From: Eutrophocola sp964601805
GTDB taxonomy: Bacteria; Pseudomonadota; Gammaproteobacteria; Pseudomonadales; Pseudohongiellaceae
Assembly (NCBI GenBank): GCA_964601805.1
Contig: CAZROW010000021.1
Span: 1 to 43,159 of the forward strand
Reading direction: 5' to 3'
Length of the DNA: 43,159 nucleotides
A program made the position numbers and the translations under genes. The notes beneath the pieces were generated by a model. It made no database searches and was not told the origin of the DNA. It saw nothing but the letters and a program-made list of their open reading frames with translations. This document shows positions 33,829 to 41,475 of the stretch, in pieces; position 1 is the first letter of the stretch, and every line of letters begins with the position of its first letter.

Positions 33829-34236
33829 ATGAAAAAACTTATTGCTCTTGTTGCCGGTGCCGCCCTGTCTGCTACCGTTTCTGCCGTCGCACTGGCCCAC
33901 CATTCTTTCGCCATGTTTGACCAGACCACGAAAGTGGAAGTCACCGGCGTCGTCAGTGAAGTCCAGTGGACCAATCCGCATGTCTGGATCATGGTCGATG
34001 TACCCCAGGATGATGGCACCGCCGTCACGTGGGGCGTGGAATTCACCAGCGTGGTACACCTGACCCGTCGCGGCATGTCACGGGACCTGGTCAAGGTAGG
34101 CGATCATGTCACGTTTTCCGTCAGCCCCTATGCCGATGGCAGCCCGGGTGGGCGCTTCTTCTGGGTACAGCTGGATGACGGCACTTACTATTGTGACGTC
34201 GGCGCCGCCCAGCGCATCTGCCAGGAACGCAACTGA
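33829..34236 (+). CDS. DUF6152 family exported protein
   Basis: A 135-residue protein with a Sec signal peptide (about 1-24, VALA-HH). A compact OB-like beta domain follows, recognised by the family starts AHHSFAMFD, VTGVVSEVQWTNPHVWI and the ending with a Cys pair (YYCDVGAAQRIC). The family has no assigned function; members often sit beside PQQ dehydrogenases or cytochromes in marine proteobacteria. The ATG at 33829 follows GGGGA by about 9 nt; an earlier frame start lacks a ribosome site. The next gene begins 52 nt later on the same strand, so the pair is probably co-transcribed. Confidence 0.85.
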   Translation: MKKLIALVAGAALSATVSAVALAHHSFAMFDQTTKVEVTGVVSEVQWTNPHVWIMVDVPQDDGTAVTWGVEFTSVVHLTRRGMSRDLVKVGDHVTFSVSPYADGSPGGRFFWVQLDDGTYYCDVGAAQRICQERN

Positions 34237-34288
34237 TCCCGGCCGGATCAAAAACACACCACCAGAATAAATCGACCGGAACAGCATC

Positions 34289-35065
34289 ATGACTTACAAG
34301 ACTTTACTCTGCACATTAATGACCACCGGCCTGCTGACAGCGACAGCCGCCCAGGCCCAGGACGGCGTGGTTTACCCCGCCAATTCCCCGGATGCCTCCT
34401 ACGCACCACTGGATGACCTGCCTGACTGGCGCGGTCTGTGGTTTCCAGCTTTCGGACAGGTTGGCGGTGACGAACCCGTCCTGATCGGTGAAGCCAAGGA
34501 AACCTGGGAAATGCACGAGGCCCTGTTGGCCCAGGGCAATTACGAAGTCCCGGAAACCAACAACAACTGCGAGCCAGACGGTTTTCCCTACATCATGAAC
34601 TTCCCCTACAGCATCGAGTTCCTGTTTACACCAGGCAAGATCACGGTCATCCAGGAAGCCCTGATGCAGGTGCGTCGCATCTTCACCGATGGCCGCCCGA
34701 TGCCGGATCGTGACGAACTGGACCCAAACTACTTCGGTTATTCGCGCGGTCACTGGGAAGGTGACACCCTGGTGGTCACCACCATCGGCACCCAGCCAGG
34801 CCAGCGCCTGGGTCGCGCCGGCATCGCCAACAGCGACATGCTGACGACCACCGAGCGCATATACCTGGATCCGGATGACCCCGATATCCTGCACCTGGAT
34901 TACACCTTCGAGGATCCCAAGGTCCTGGCACAGCCATGGCACATGACCCACACCTACCGCCGCGATCGTACCTGGGAGCAGATCGAATACATTTGCGCCC
35001 AGAACAACCGCCACATGCTGGATGAAAACGGCCAGACCCTGCCGCCGGAAGAAATCCGCAATTGA
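34289..35065 (+). CDS. Exported protein of unknown function, partner of DUF6152
   Basis: A 258-residue protein with a signal peptide (1-23, AQA-QD). I recognise no named domain. Conserved-looking stretches are DWRGLWFPAFG, YSIEFLFTPGKITVIQEA, VRRIFTDGRPMPD, YFGYSRGHWEGDTLVVTTIG and RIYLDPDDPDILHLDYTFEDPKVL. Proteins with this 'FLFTPG...RRI(Y/F)TDGR...GHWEGDTLV' pattern are often annotated as hypothetical beside DUF6152 genes. The Trp/His/Asp-rich beta pattern suggests an extracellular beta-barrel or sandwich. It follows the DUF6152 gene closely and ends at a strong terminator. Confidence 0.8.
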   Translation: MTYKTLLCTLMTTGLLTATAAQAQDGVVYPANSPDASYAPLDDLPDWRGLWFPAFGQVGGDEPVLIGEAKETWEMHEALLAQGNYEVPETNNNCEPDGFPYIMNFPYSIEFLFTPGKITVIQEALMQVRRIFTDGRPMPDRDELDPNYFGYSRGHWEGDTLVVTTIGTQPGQRLGRAGIANSDMLTTTERIYLDPDDPDILHLDYTFEDPKVLAQPWHMTHTYRRDRTWEQIEYICAQNNRHMLDENGQTLPPEEIRN

Positions 35066-35083
35066 TCGTGTCGCTCTGATCTG

Positions 35084-35111
35084 AAAAAGCCCGGCATTGC
35101 CGGGCTTTTTT
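35084..35111. terminator. Strong intrinsic terminator after the 258-residue gene
   Basis: AAAAAGCCCGGC pairs with GCCGGGCTTTTT (12-bp stem, 3-nt loop) and a T-run continues. It lies 18 nt after the stop codon at 35065 and works for the plus strand; its symmetry also allows minus-strand use. Confidence 0.9.
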
Positions 35112-35136
35112 GTGGCATCGGAGAATCTGAAACAAC

Positions 35137-35220
35137 GTAGGTCGGCATAGGGCAAAGTCCGTTTGCCGACGTTTGGAATGATGTGTCGGCAAACGGCCCT
35201 TCGGGCCTATGCCGACCTAC
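35137..35220. repeat. Inverted pair of REP-like elements (BIME-like)
   Basis: Left element 35137-35170 starts with GTAG and carries GTCGGCA...TGCCGAC with a decayed inner stem. Right element 35185-35220 is the mirror orientation, ending CTAC, with an intact inner GGCCC/GGGCC stem. They are separated by 14 nt and sit upstream of the M20 hydrolase gene. Confidence 0.9.
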
Positions 35221-35280
35221 GACTACGACTTTTCATGGCTTCTGGTAATATCGGGTGTTCCTGAACCGGAGAACCATGCC

Positions 35281-36618
35281 ATGAAAACCAACACAAACCG
35301 CCTGCTCTCTATTTCTGCCCTGGCCCTGGTGCTGTCCACAACCGCCATGGCCGATGAAATCACCGACGACATTGCTGCCGACTACAACAACTACCTGGCA
35401 GACCTCTTTGTTCACTTTCATGAAAATCCCGAACTGTCCTTCCAGGAAGTGAAGACCGCGGCCCGCATGGCCGAAGAACTGCGCGCTGCCGGATTTGAAG
35501 TCACAGAAAATGTTGGCCGCACCGGCCTGGTCGCCATCATGGAAAACGGACCCGGCCCGATGGTGGCCATGCGCGCCGATATGGACGGCTTACCGGTACA
35601 GGAAAATTCCGGACTGCCTTACTCCTCCACCGCCAGGCAGATGAACCCCACCACGGGCCAGGAAGAATTTGTCATGCATGCCTGCGGCCATGATGTGCAC
35701 ATCACCTCGCTGGTAGGTTCAGCACGGCAACTGGCAAAACGCCGCGACAGCTGGTCAGGTACTGCCATGCTCATCGTGCAACCTGCAGAGGAGCTCGGTG
35801 GCGGTGCCATGGCCATGCGTACAGATAATATCTGGGAGCGCTTCGGCCAACCGGACTACGTCCTCGGTTTCCATGTCAGTGCCGGTAACCCGACCTGGAC
35901 CCTGAATCTGCTTGAAGATGCGAGCCCTTACGCCGGCGCCGACATGGTCGACATCATCGTCCATGGAGTCGGCGGACACGGCGCCTATCCCCATGGCACC
36001 AAGGATCCCGTGGTACTGGGGGCACAAATAGTTCTCGCCCTGCAAACCCTGGTATCGCGCGAACTGGCTCCCCATGAACCGGGCGTGGTGACTGTGGGCG
36101 CTTTCCATTCCGGCACCAAGCACAACATCATCTCAGATGAAGCGGTACTGCAACTGACCGTACGCAACACCAATCCGGAAACCCGGGAGAAATTGCTCAA
36201 TGGCATACAGCGTATCGCCGTCAACATGGGTCGTGTCGCCGGCCTGCCGGAAGAAATGCTGCCGGAAGTAATTGTCAGGGAAGAAGAGAACGTCCCTCCC
36301 CTGATGAATGACCAGGCAGTAGCATCGCGCCTGAACAACCTTTGGCGTGAACGCATCAGTGCGGATGTGCTTATTCGCCAATTACCGGATGGTATGGGCG
36401 CCGAGGATTTCCCTTACCTGACTACCGACCCCACCATTCCCAGCGCCTACTGGGAAGTGGGCGGCACCTCCGCCGAGGCACTTGAGGCCGCCGCCAACGG
36501 TGGTCCGGCAGTCGCGGGACATCATTCACCCCTGTTCAAGATTGAACCGGAACCTGCTGTGCGCATGGGTGTGGATTCCACGGTACGCGCCATGATGGAG
36601 TTGATGCCGCAACGGTAG
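35281..36618 (+). CDS. Exported M20-family amidohydrolase (M20D-like)
   Basis: A 445-residue predicted periplasmic metallohydrolase of the IAA-amino-acid/N-acyl amino acid amidohydrolase group. Signal peptide 1-24 (AMA-DE). The metal site is read from HACGHDVH (Cys135, His137), Glu170-Glu171 in QPAEELGGGAM, a His in VLGFHVS and the C-terminal AGHHSPLFKIE. The dimerisation (lid) domain contains GVGGHGAYPHGTKDP. It probably cleaves an N-acyl or amide bond of a small molecule outside the cytoplasm. GGAGAA lies 9 nt before the ATG. Most family members are cytosolic, so the signal peptide is notable. Confidence 0.88.
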   Translation: MKTNTNRLLSISALALVLSTTAMADEITDDIAADYNNYLADLFVHFHENPELSFQEVKTAARMAEELRAAGFEVTENVGRTGLVAIMENGPGPMVAMRADMDGLPVQENSGLPYSSTARQMNPTTGQEEFVMHACGHDVHITSLVGSARQLAKRRDSWSGTAMLIVQPAEELGGGAMAMRTDNIWERFGQPDYVLGFHVSAGNPTWTLNLLEDASPYAGADMVDIIVHGVGGHGAYPHGTKDPVVLGAQIVLALQTLVSRELAPHEPGVVTVGAFHSGTKHNIISDEAVLQLTVRNTNPETREKLLNGIQRIAVNMGRVAGLPEEMLPEVIVREEENVPPLMNDQAVASRLNNLWRERISADVLIRQLPDGMGAEDFPYLTTDPTIPSAYWEVGGTSAEALEAAANGGPAVAGHHSPLFKIEPEPAVRMGVDSTVRAMMELMPQR

Positions 36619-36629
36619 GAGCAAGAGTC

Positions 36630-36732
36630 GAGGTCGGCATAGCCCCAAAGGGGCGTTTGCCGACATTTTACCCGCGCTAATTGATGGAGGTTCAACGTCG
36701 GGAAACGGCGCTTCGCGCCTATCCCGACCTAC
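36630..36732. repeat. Inverted pair of REP-like elements
   Basis: Left element 36630-36664 (foot GAG in place of GTAG, core GTCGGCA...TGCCGAC, inner GCCCC/GGGGC). Right element 36697-36732 (core GTCGGGA...TCCCGAC, inner GGCGC/GCGCC, ending CCTAC). The right element is almost identical to the one at 20311-20346. They lie between the M20 gene and egtB. Confidence 0.85.
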
Positions 36733-36769
36733 AACACCATGAAAATTCGTTAAAACCCAACGTGTCGTT

Positions 36770-36818
36770 CCTTGTACCTTGTACCTTGTCCCTTGCTCCT
36801 TGCTCCTTGTCCCTTGCT
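36770..36818. repeat. Heptanucleotide tandem array
   Basis: Seven consecutive 7-bp units of CCTTG plus two variable bases (TA, TA, TC, CT, CT, TC, CT). A small CCCGGC/GCCGGG hairpin follows at 36823-36837. The array ends about 65 nt upstream of the egtB start and could lie in its leader. Confidence 0.9.
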
Positions 36819-36883
36819 CCTCCCGGCTCCGCCGGGCATCGCAAACTAGTGATAACCTCCCCACCTTGATACCATAGCCCGCC

Positions 36884-38032
36884 ATGTCGCTAGCCGCACA
36901 ATTCCAACAGACCCGGCAGTTCAGCGAGTCCCTCTGTTCTCCGCTATCCGTTGAAGACTACAACACGCAGGTCATCGATTACGCCAGCCCGCCGAAATGG
37001 CACCTGGCGCACACCACCTGGTTCTTCGAGGAAATGATCCTCAAGAAATACGCCGATACCTATCGCGAATTCGATCCGCAGTTCGGCTTCCTGTTCAACA
37101 GTTACTACAACCATGTCGGTGAACGCCTGGCCCGGGGTGCACGCGGGGACATCAGCGTGCCGCGCGTGGACAAGGTGCTGGCCTACCGGCAATACATCAA
37201 TGAGCACATGCTCACCCTGCTGGAAAACGATCCTCCCGTTGAAGCGCTATCACTGGCTACCCTCGGCATCAATCACGAGCAACAGCACCAGGAACTGTTC
37301 CTGACTGATCTGAAATATGCCCTTGGCCGTAACCCCTTGTACCCGCCCTATGGGCAGGGCACCAACCTCGTCAATGACACCAATACCTCACACGGCACTG
37401 TCAATATGGATGAAGGACTGTACAAGATAGGCCACCAGGGTGACAGTTTTCATTTCGACAATGAGACCCAGGTACACAAGGTCTACCTCAATGCCTACAG
37501 TATCGACAAGGCGCTGGTGACCAACGGTGAGTACATCGAGTTCATGGATGCTGGCGGTTATGACACCTTTCATTACTGGCTCGACGATGGCTGGCATTAC
37601 CTGAAGGACAATGACATCAACGCACCACTGTACTGGCAGAAAATAGATGGCCGCTGGCATTACTACACCCTGGCGGGTCTTGAGCCGGTCAACCCCGATG
37701 CCCTGTTGAGCCATGTTTCCTATTACGAGGCCAATGCCTTTGCAAGCTGGAAAGGCAGGCGCCTGCCCACGGAGTTTGAATGGGAGGCGGCCAGTGACCA
37801 ACTGGACTGGGGCAAACGCTGGGAGTGGACAAATTCCGCCTACCTGCCCTATCCGGGCTTTACCATCAGTAAGGATGCGGTTGGTGAATACAACGGCAAA
37901 TTCATGATCAACCAGATGGTGTTACGTGGTGCCTCGGTAGCGACACCTGAAAATCACAGCCGCAAAACCTACCGCAACTTTTTCCATCCCCACCTGCAAT
38001 GGCAGTTCTCAGGGATCAGGCTGGCCGCATAA
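36884..38032 (+). CDS. egtB: Ergothioneine biosynthesis sulfoxide synthase EgtB
   Basis: EgtB is a non-heme iron enzyme that joins hercynine with cysteine or gamma-glutamylcysteine to a sulfoxide. The 382-residue protein has an N-terminal DinB-like domain with iron ligands proposed as His43 (WHLAHTTWFFEE) and His131/His135 (INHEQQHQELF). The C-terminal FGE-sulfatase-like domain ends in the typical RNFFHPHLQWQFSGIRLA. It is slightly short for the family but complete. OvoA and SenA are related; the adjacent egtD supports EgtB. egtD begins 13 nt downstream. EgtA and EgtC are not in the window, as is common in proteobacteria. Confidence 0.92.
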   Translation: MSLAAQFQQTRQFSESLCSPLSVEDYNTQVIDYASPPKWHLAHTTWFFEEMILKKYADTYREFDPQFGFLFNSYYNHVGERLARGARGDISVPRVDKVLAYRQYINEHMLTLLENDPPVEALSLATLGINHEQQHQELFLTDLKYALGRNPLYPPYGQGTNLVNDTNTSHGTVNMDEGLYKIGHQGDSFHFDNETQVHKVYLNAYSIDKALVTNGEYIEFMDAGGYDTFHYWLDDGWHYLKDNDINAPLYWQKIDGRWHYYTLAGLEPVNPDALLSHVSYYEANAFASWKGRRLPTEFEWEAASDQLDWGKRWEWTNSAYLPYPGFTISKDAVGEYNGKFMINQMVLRGASVATPENHSRKTYRNFFHPHLQWQFSGIRLAA

Positions 38033-38045
38033 AAAATGAGCCCTC

Positions 38046-38993
38046 ATGATTGAACAGTTCAAACAGGATGTTGAAGAAGGCCTGAGCGCGCCGCAAAAAT
38101 CATTGCCGTCACAATATTTCTACGATGCCCGCGGTGACGAGCTGTTCCAGCAGATCATGGCCATGCCGGAATATTATGTGACCGACGCCGAAGACGAGAT
38201 TTTCAAAAAGCGCACGGCGGATTTGATCGCCGCACTCGATGTGGATACCGACAGCTATTTTGAAATCATTGAACTGGGGGCGGGCGATGGCAAGAAATCC
38301 AAGAAGCTGCTCAAGCAACTGCAGAAAAAAGGCTATCAGTTTACCTATCAACCGGTAGATATTTCCCAGAACATCCTGGACCAACTGGAAGACAGCCTGA
38401 AGGCGGAAATCCCGGAACTTGATACCAAAACAACACAGGCCCTGTATTTTGACGCCCTGGCCGCCATGAAGGACACGCCACACAAGATCATTGTCATGTT
38501 CCTGGGCTCCAACATAGGCAACCTGGACGATAGCGAGGCGGCGGAGTTTATCTACCAGCTCGGGGCCAACTTCAAACCGGATGATTTGCTGCTCCTGGGC
38601 GTTGACCTGAAAAAATCCCGTGATATAGTGCTGCCCGCCTACAATGATGCTGCCGGTATTACCGCCAGTTTCAATCTCAATCTGCTGGCACGTATCAACC
38701 GCGAACTGGGCGCAAATTTCGTCCTGGAGAATTTCCAGCACTGCCCCGAGTATGACGAGGAGGAAGGCATTGCCTACAGTTACCTTGTCTCTACGGTAGA
38801 CCAGTCAGTATTGATCAAGAGCCTGGGCAGGGAATTCAGTTTCAGTGCCGGAGAAAAAATCCATACGGAAATTTCACGCAAGTATGACGAACCTACCCTG
38901 AAGAAGATCATTGCCGGCACCGATTTCATGCTGGGCAATCGTATCACCGATTCCAAAGGCTACTTTGCCAACTACATCCTGAAACGACGTTAA
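38046..38993 (+). CDS. egtD: L-histidine N-alpha-methyltransferase EgtD
   Basis: EgtD trimethylates histidine with SAM to hercynine, the first step of ergothioneine synthesis. The 315-residue protein shows the EgtD-specific LPSQYFYDARGDELFQQI start, the SAM loop ELGAGDGKKS, FLGSNIGNLDD, GVDLKKSRDIVLPAYND, and the C-terminal IHTEIS whose Glu and Ser correspond to histidine-binding residues in mycobacterial EgtD. The length is standard. It follows egtB by 13 nt and is likely co-translated with it. Ergothioneine is a low-molecular-weight thiol antioxidant, which fits an aerobic organism. Confidence 0.94.
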   Translation: MIEQFKQDVEEGLSAPQKSLPSQYFYDARGDELFQQIMAMPEYYVTDAEDEIFKKRTADLIAALDVDTDSYFEIIELGAGDGKKSKKLLKQLQKKGYQFTYQPVDISQNILDQLEDSLKAEIPELDTKTTQALYFDALAAMKDTPHKIIVMFLGSNIGNLDDSEAAEFIYQLGANFKPDDLLLLGVDLKKSRDIVLPAYNDAAGITASFNLNLLARINRELGANFVLENFQHCPEYDEEEGIAYSYLVSTVDQSVLIKSLGREFSFSAGEKIHTEISRKYDEPTLKKIIAGTDFMLGNRITDSKGYFANYILKRR

Positions 38994-39036
38994 AAACAAC
39001 CTCTATAAGAACTGCATCTACAAGCTTTTAAACACA

Positions 39037-39696
39037 TTGAACAAACACAACAATCACATCGTCATGCCGATACTGGGCGCCCGTGCCACTGATTTTTACC
39101 AGGGCGAACTGGAGCGGCAGAGTCAAATATCAGAATCGGCGGACCTCCCCCTGCTCCTGCTGGAAACGGATTTCGAGCGTATCAACGCCAACTTGCCGGA
39201 CAAGTACAAAGCACTGACTCCCCTGGTGGGCTGTCTGCTGAGACACATGGAAGAAACGGGTGCACCAGTTTACCTGATTCCCAATATCACCCTGCACGCC
39301 GCCGTGGCCCGAATAGAGCTGGATGAGCAGACACTGCACAGGATCATCAACCCGATAGACTGCGGTATTACTCACTTGAAAGCGCAGGAAATTGAGGAGA
39401 TCACGCTGGTCGGCACACGCCATACCATGCAATCGGACCAGCTTGCCGGGTTTTTCGAGAGCCGGGGAATCACCGTGAAATTCCCGGAAACAGATGACAT
39501 CAGCGCGCTGGATGCACTCCGCCTGCAGGTTTTTGAAGAGGGTTTTTCAAAGGGGGCAAAAAAGGATATGGACAAGATATTGTCCCGTTATGACAACCCG
39601 GTACTGGCGTGCACCGAACTGTCGATACTCAATCGCGAGTCACAATTCATCGACCTGGCGCGATTGCAGATTGCCGCCGCACTCAAGCGGCTCTAG
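39037..39696 (+). CDS. Aspartate/glutamate racemase family protein, one catalytic Cys missing
   Basis: A 219-residue protein of the Asp/Glu racemase superfamily. The second catalytic motif is present as LACTELSIL (Cys192). The first, usually (M)xCNTxH, reads IPNITLH (82-87), so the first catalytic Cys is replaced by Asn83. The N-terminal strand lacks the usual GxxGG loop and reads VMPILGARATDFY. Family members with one Cys replaced are known and can have restricted stereospecificity or a different reaction, so activity is uncertain. The start is TTG 39037; ATG 39064 would trim the first strand. It follows egtD by 43 nt on the same strand. Confidence 0.75.
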   Translation: MNKHNNHIVMPILGARATDFYQGELERQSQISESADLPLLLLETDFERINANLPDKYKALTPLVGCLLRHMEETGAPVYLIPNITLHAAVARIELDEQTLHRIINPIDCGITHLKAQEIEEITLVGTRHTMQSDQLAGFFESRGITVKFPETDDISALDALRLQVFEEGFSKGAKKDMDKILSRYDNPVLACTELSILNRESQFIDLARLQIAAALKRL

Positions 39697-39728
39697 TCCG
39701 CTTTACTCATCAGTACCCGGATGAGTTC

Positions 39729-40010
39729 TCAGGCAACCACTTCCACGCCTTTCCAGAAGGCCACATGATCCCTGATCTGGCTGGCAGCCTCGTAGGGCTC
39801 CAGGTAACTCCAGGCGGCATCCTCGTTGCTCTGCCCGTCCACGGTGACAGTAAAGTAGCTGGCATGCCCCTTCCAGGGACAAAAGGTCGTGGTATCAGTG
39901 GGCGAAAAGAGCTCGGACTTCAGTGCGCTTTTCGGAAAATAATGATTGTTTTCAACGATGACCGTGTCATCGCTTTCGGCAATTACGGTTCCATTCCAGA
40001 TGGCTTTCAT
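39729..40010 (-). CDS. DUF427 domain protein
   Basis: A 93-residue single-domain DUF427 protein, cytosolic, function unknown. The family is recognised by MKAIWNGTVIAESDDT, the central TTFCPWKGHASYFTV and WSYLEPYEAASQIRDHVAFW. The length is complete. It converges on the racemase-like gene and is followed upstream by the MFS gene on the same strand with a REP-like element between them. Confidence 0.92.
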   Translation of the reverse strand: MKAIWNGTVIAESDDTVIVENNHYFPKSALKSELFSPTDTTTFCPWKGHASYFTVTVDGQSNEDAAWSYLEPYEAASQIRDHVAFWKGVEVVA

Positions 40011-40057
40011 GGTTTGTTACCTCGTTGGTATGGTTAAAGAAAAACAACCGTGAGCTT

Positions 40058-40090
40058 GCCGGAGATGGCCTGTGACCATTTCCGGCCTAC
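40058..40090. repeat. REP-like hairpin overlapping the MFS stop codon
   Basis: GCCGGA...TCCGGC with a weaker inner ATGG/CCAT stem, ending CCTAC. The GTAG foot on the minus strand (40087-40090) contains the TAG stop codon of the MFS gene. With the mirror-image element at 41394-41427 it brackets that gene. Confidence 0.8.
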
Positions 40091-41292
40091 ACCCTACTCG
40101 CCAGGCGAAAGAGCAATGTCGTGACCAGCCCGGCCAGGGCAAATCCCCAAACTACGCCAAACACATACTGGTGACCGGCTGCACCGGGATTATTGTCAAT
40201 CAGGTAACCCATCAACGGGCCCATGAAGATATCCGGGGTAAAACCGATAAAGGACACTACACCGACGGCGCTGCCGGTCCACAGTGCCGGCACACCGGCA
40301 TCACCGAAGATGGCAAAATACAGCCCGTGCAGCGCGTAGATACCGGCACTGGTCGTGGCAATGACCAGGACCAGGAGCAGTGGCAAGCCGGGAATAATCA
40401 TGCCCGTTGCAATCACCATACTACCCGCCATCACGAGGGCAAAGCTTGCCACCAGCATGACTGGTCCGTTGAACCGGTCAGCCAGCAGTCCTGCACAGAC
40501 AGCCGCAAGCGGCCGCATCCAGAATGAGATCGTGCCAATCTGCGCCGCCTCCACTTCGTTATAGCCAAAGGCATCGCGTGCATACAGGGAGAAATCATCC
40601 GTGCTTTTGTAGGCCACGTAGGCACACAGCACGATGACCGCATGGCACCAGACCGTTTTCATGACCATGACCTGTTTTAAACCGTCCAGGCTGATGCCGC
40701 CATCGGCAATCGTGTCAGCTTTTGGAGTCGGCGGCACAAACAACCAGACCAGCAAAGCAGAAAACACGTTCATACCGGCAAAGCCCTGGATGATTCTTCC
40801 GAGAGCAACGCTACGCTCATCGAAAGTAGCCGTTTCCACCTGGGCCGGCAACATGGCGGCAAACACCAGTACGGAAAGCGAGGATATCACCGCAGCAAAC
40901 AGACCTCGGCCGCCATCCAGCAGGCCAAAGGTCCTGCCCTGGTGAATGCTGCCCAGCTCCCGGGTGGTTTTGATCAGTGCCCCCCAGAACAGGAAGATCG
41001 TGGTCAGACCCCAGAAAGCATAGAGCGCGGTCAGCACACCGATGGCGGGAATCGTGGCCATGAGGATGCCGCCCAGCGACGTGGCCAGCAGGGCTGACAC
41101 TATGAGATTGCGTGCAGAAAACCGGTCAGCCAGCGGACCACCGGCAAAGTAGGACACCATGGCCACAATGCCGTAGAGAGAAAAGGCGGTACCCAGTTGC
41201 AGGTTGGTGATGCCAAAAACATCAAGAAAGGTAGGACGGAATATACGGGACAGGACAAAGGGCAGCAGGAAAATGGCTTCACCGGCAATCAC
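40087..41292 (-). CDS. Major facilitator superfamily transporter
   Basis: A 12-helix MFS permease. From the only in-frame GTG (41292) it has 401 residues. Motif A-like GGPLADRFSARN follows helix 2, and about 11-12 hydrophobic segments are visible. The substrate is unknown. The start is odd: coding-like sequence (TKAGISTYIALGALV) continues upstream of the GTG and completes helix 1. It reaches an in-frame TAG at 41368-41370, preceded by ATG GAA CAA GGG (ATG at 41380-41382). Either a rare start codon is used after the TAG, or the true start is that ATG and codon 5 is an amber. GGGTAGG lies just before an in-frame ATC, which could act as a ribosome site. Confidence 0.78.
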   Translation of the reverse strand: MIAGEAIFLLPFVLSRIFRPTFLDVFGITNLQLGTAFSLYGIVAMVSYFAGGPLADRFSARNLIVSALLATSLGGILMATIPAIGVLTALYAFWGLTTIFLFWGALIKTTRELGSIHQGRTFGLLDGGRGLFAAVISSLSVLVFAAMLPAQVETATFDERSVALGRIIQGFAGMNVFSALLVWLFVPPTPKADTIADGGISLDGLKQVMVMKTVWCHAVIVLCAYVAYKSTDDFSLYARDAFGYNEVEAAQIGTISFWMRPLAAVCAGLLADRFNGPVMLVASFALVMAGSMVIATGMIIPGLPLLLVLVIATTSAGIYALHGLYFAIFGDAGVPALWTGSAVGVVSFIGFTPDIFMGPLMGYLIDNNPGAAGHQYVFGVVWGFALAGLVTTLLFRLASRV

Positions 41293-41393
41293 CAGTGCAC
41301 CCAGGGCAATGTAAGTCGAAATACCTGCTTTGGTTTCGCTATTGCCCTGGATGGAAGTGATAAGTGCCTACCCTTGTTCCATTATTTTGTACC

Positions 41394-41427
41394 GTAGGCC
41401 GGAAATGGCCCAAAGGCCATCTCCGGC
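41394..41427. repeat. REP-like hairpin upstream of the MFS gene
   Basis: GTAG followed by GCCGGA, inner TGGCC/GGCCA, then TCCGGC: the cleanest member of the CCGGA subfamily. It lies between the MFS gene and the tannase-family gene, in mirror orientation to the copy at 40058-40090. Confidence 0.85.
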
Positions 41428-41475
41428 AAATCAATTCACCCTAAATCGGCGTTGTCTAAAAATGCTGTGTAATCG

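Noticed and set aside
36770..36818. CRISPR-like periodicity
   Set aside because: The period is 7 bp with no spacers, so it is a simple heptad array, not a CRISPR.
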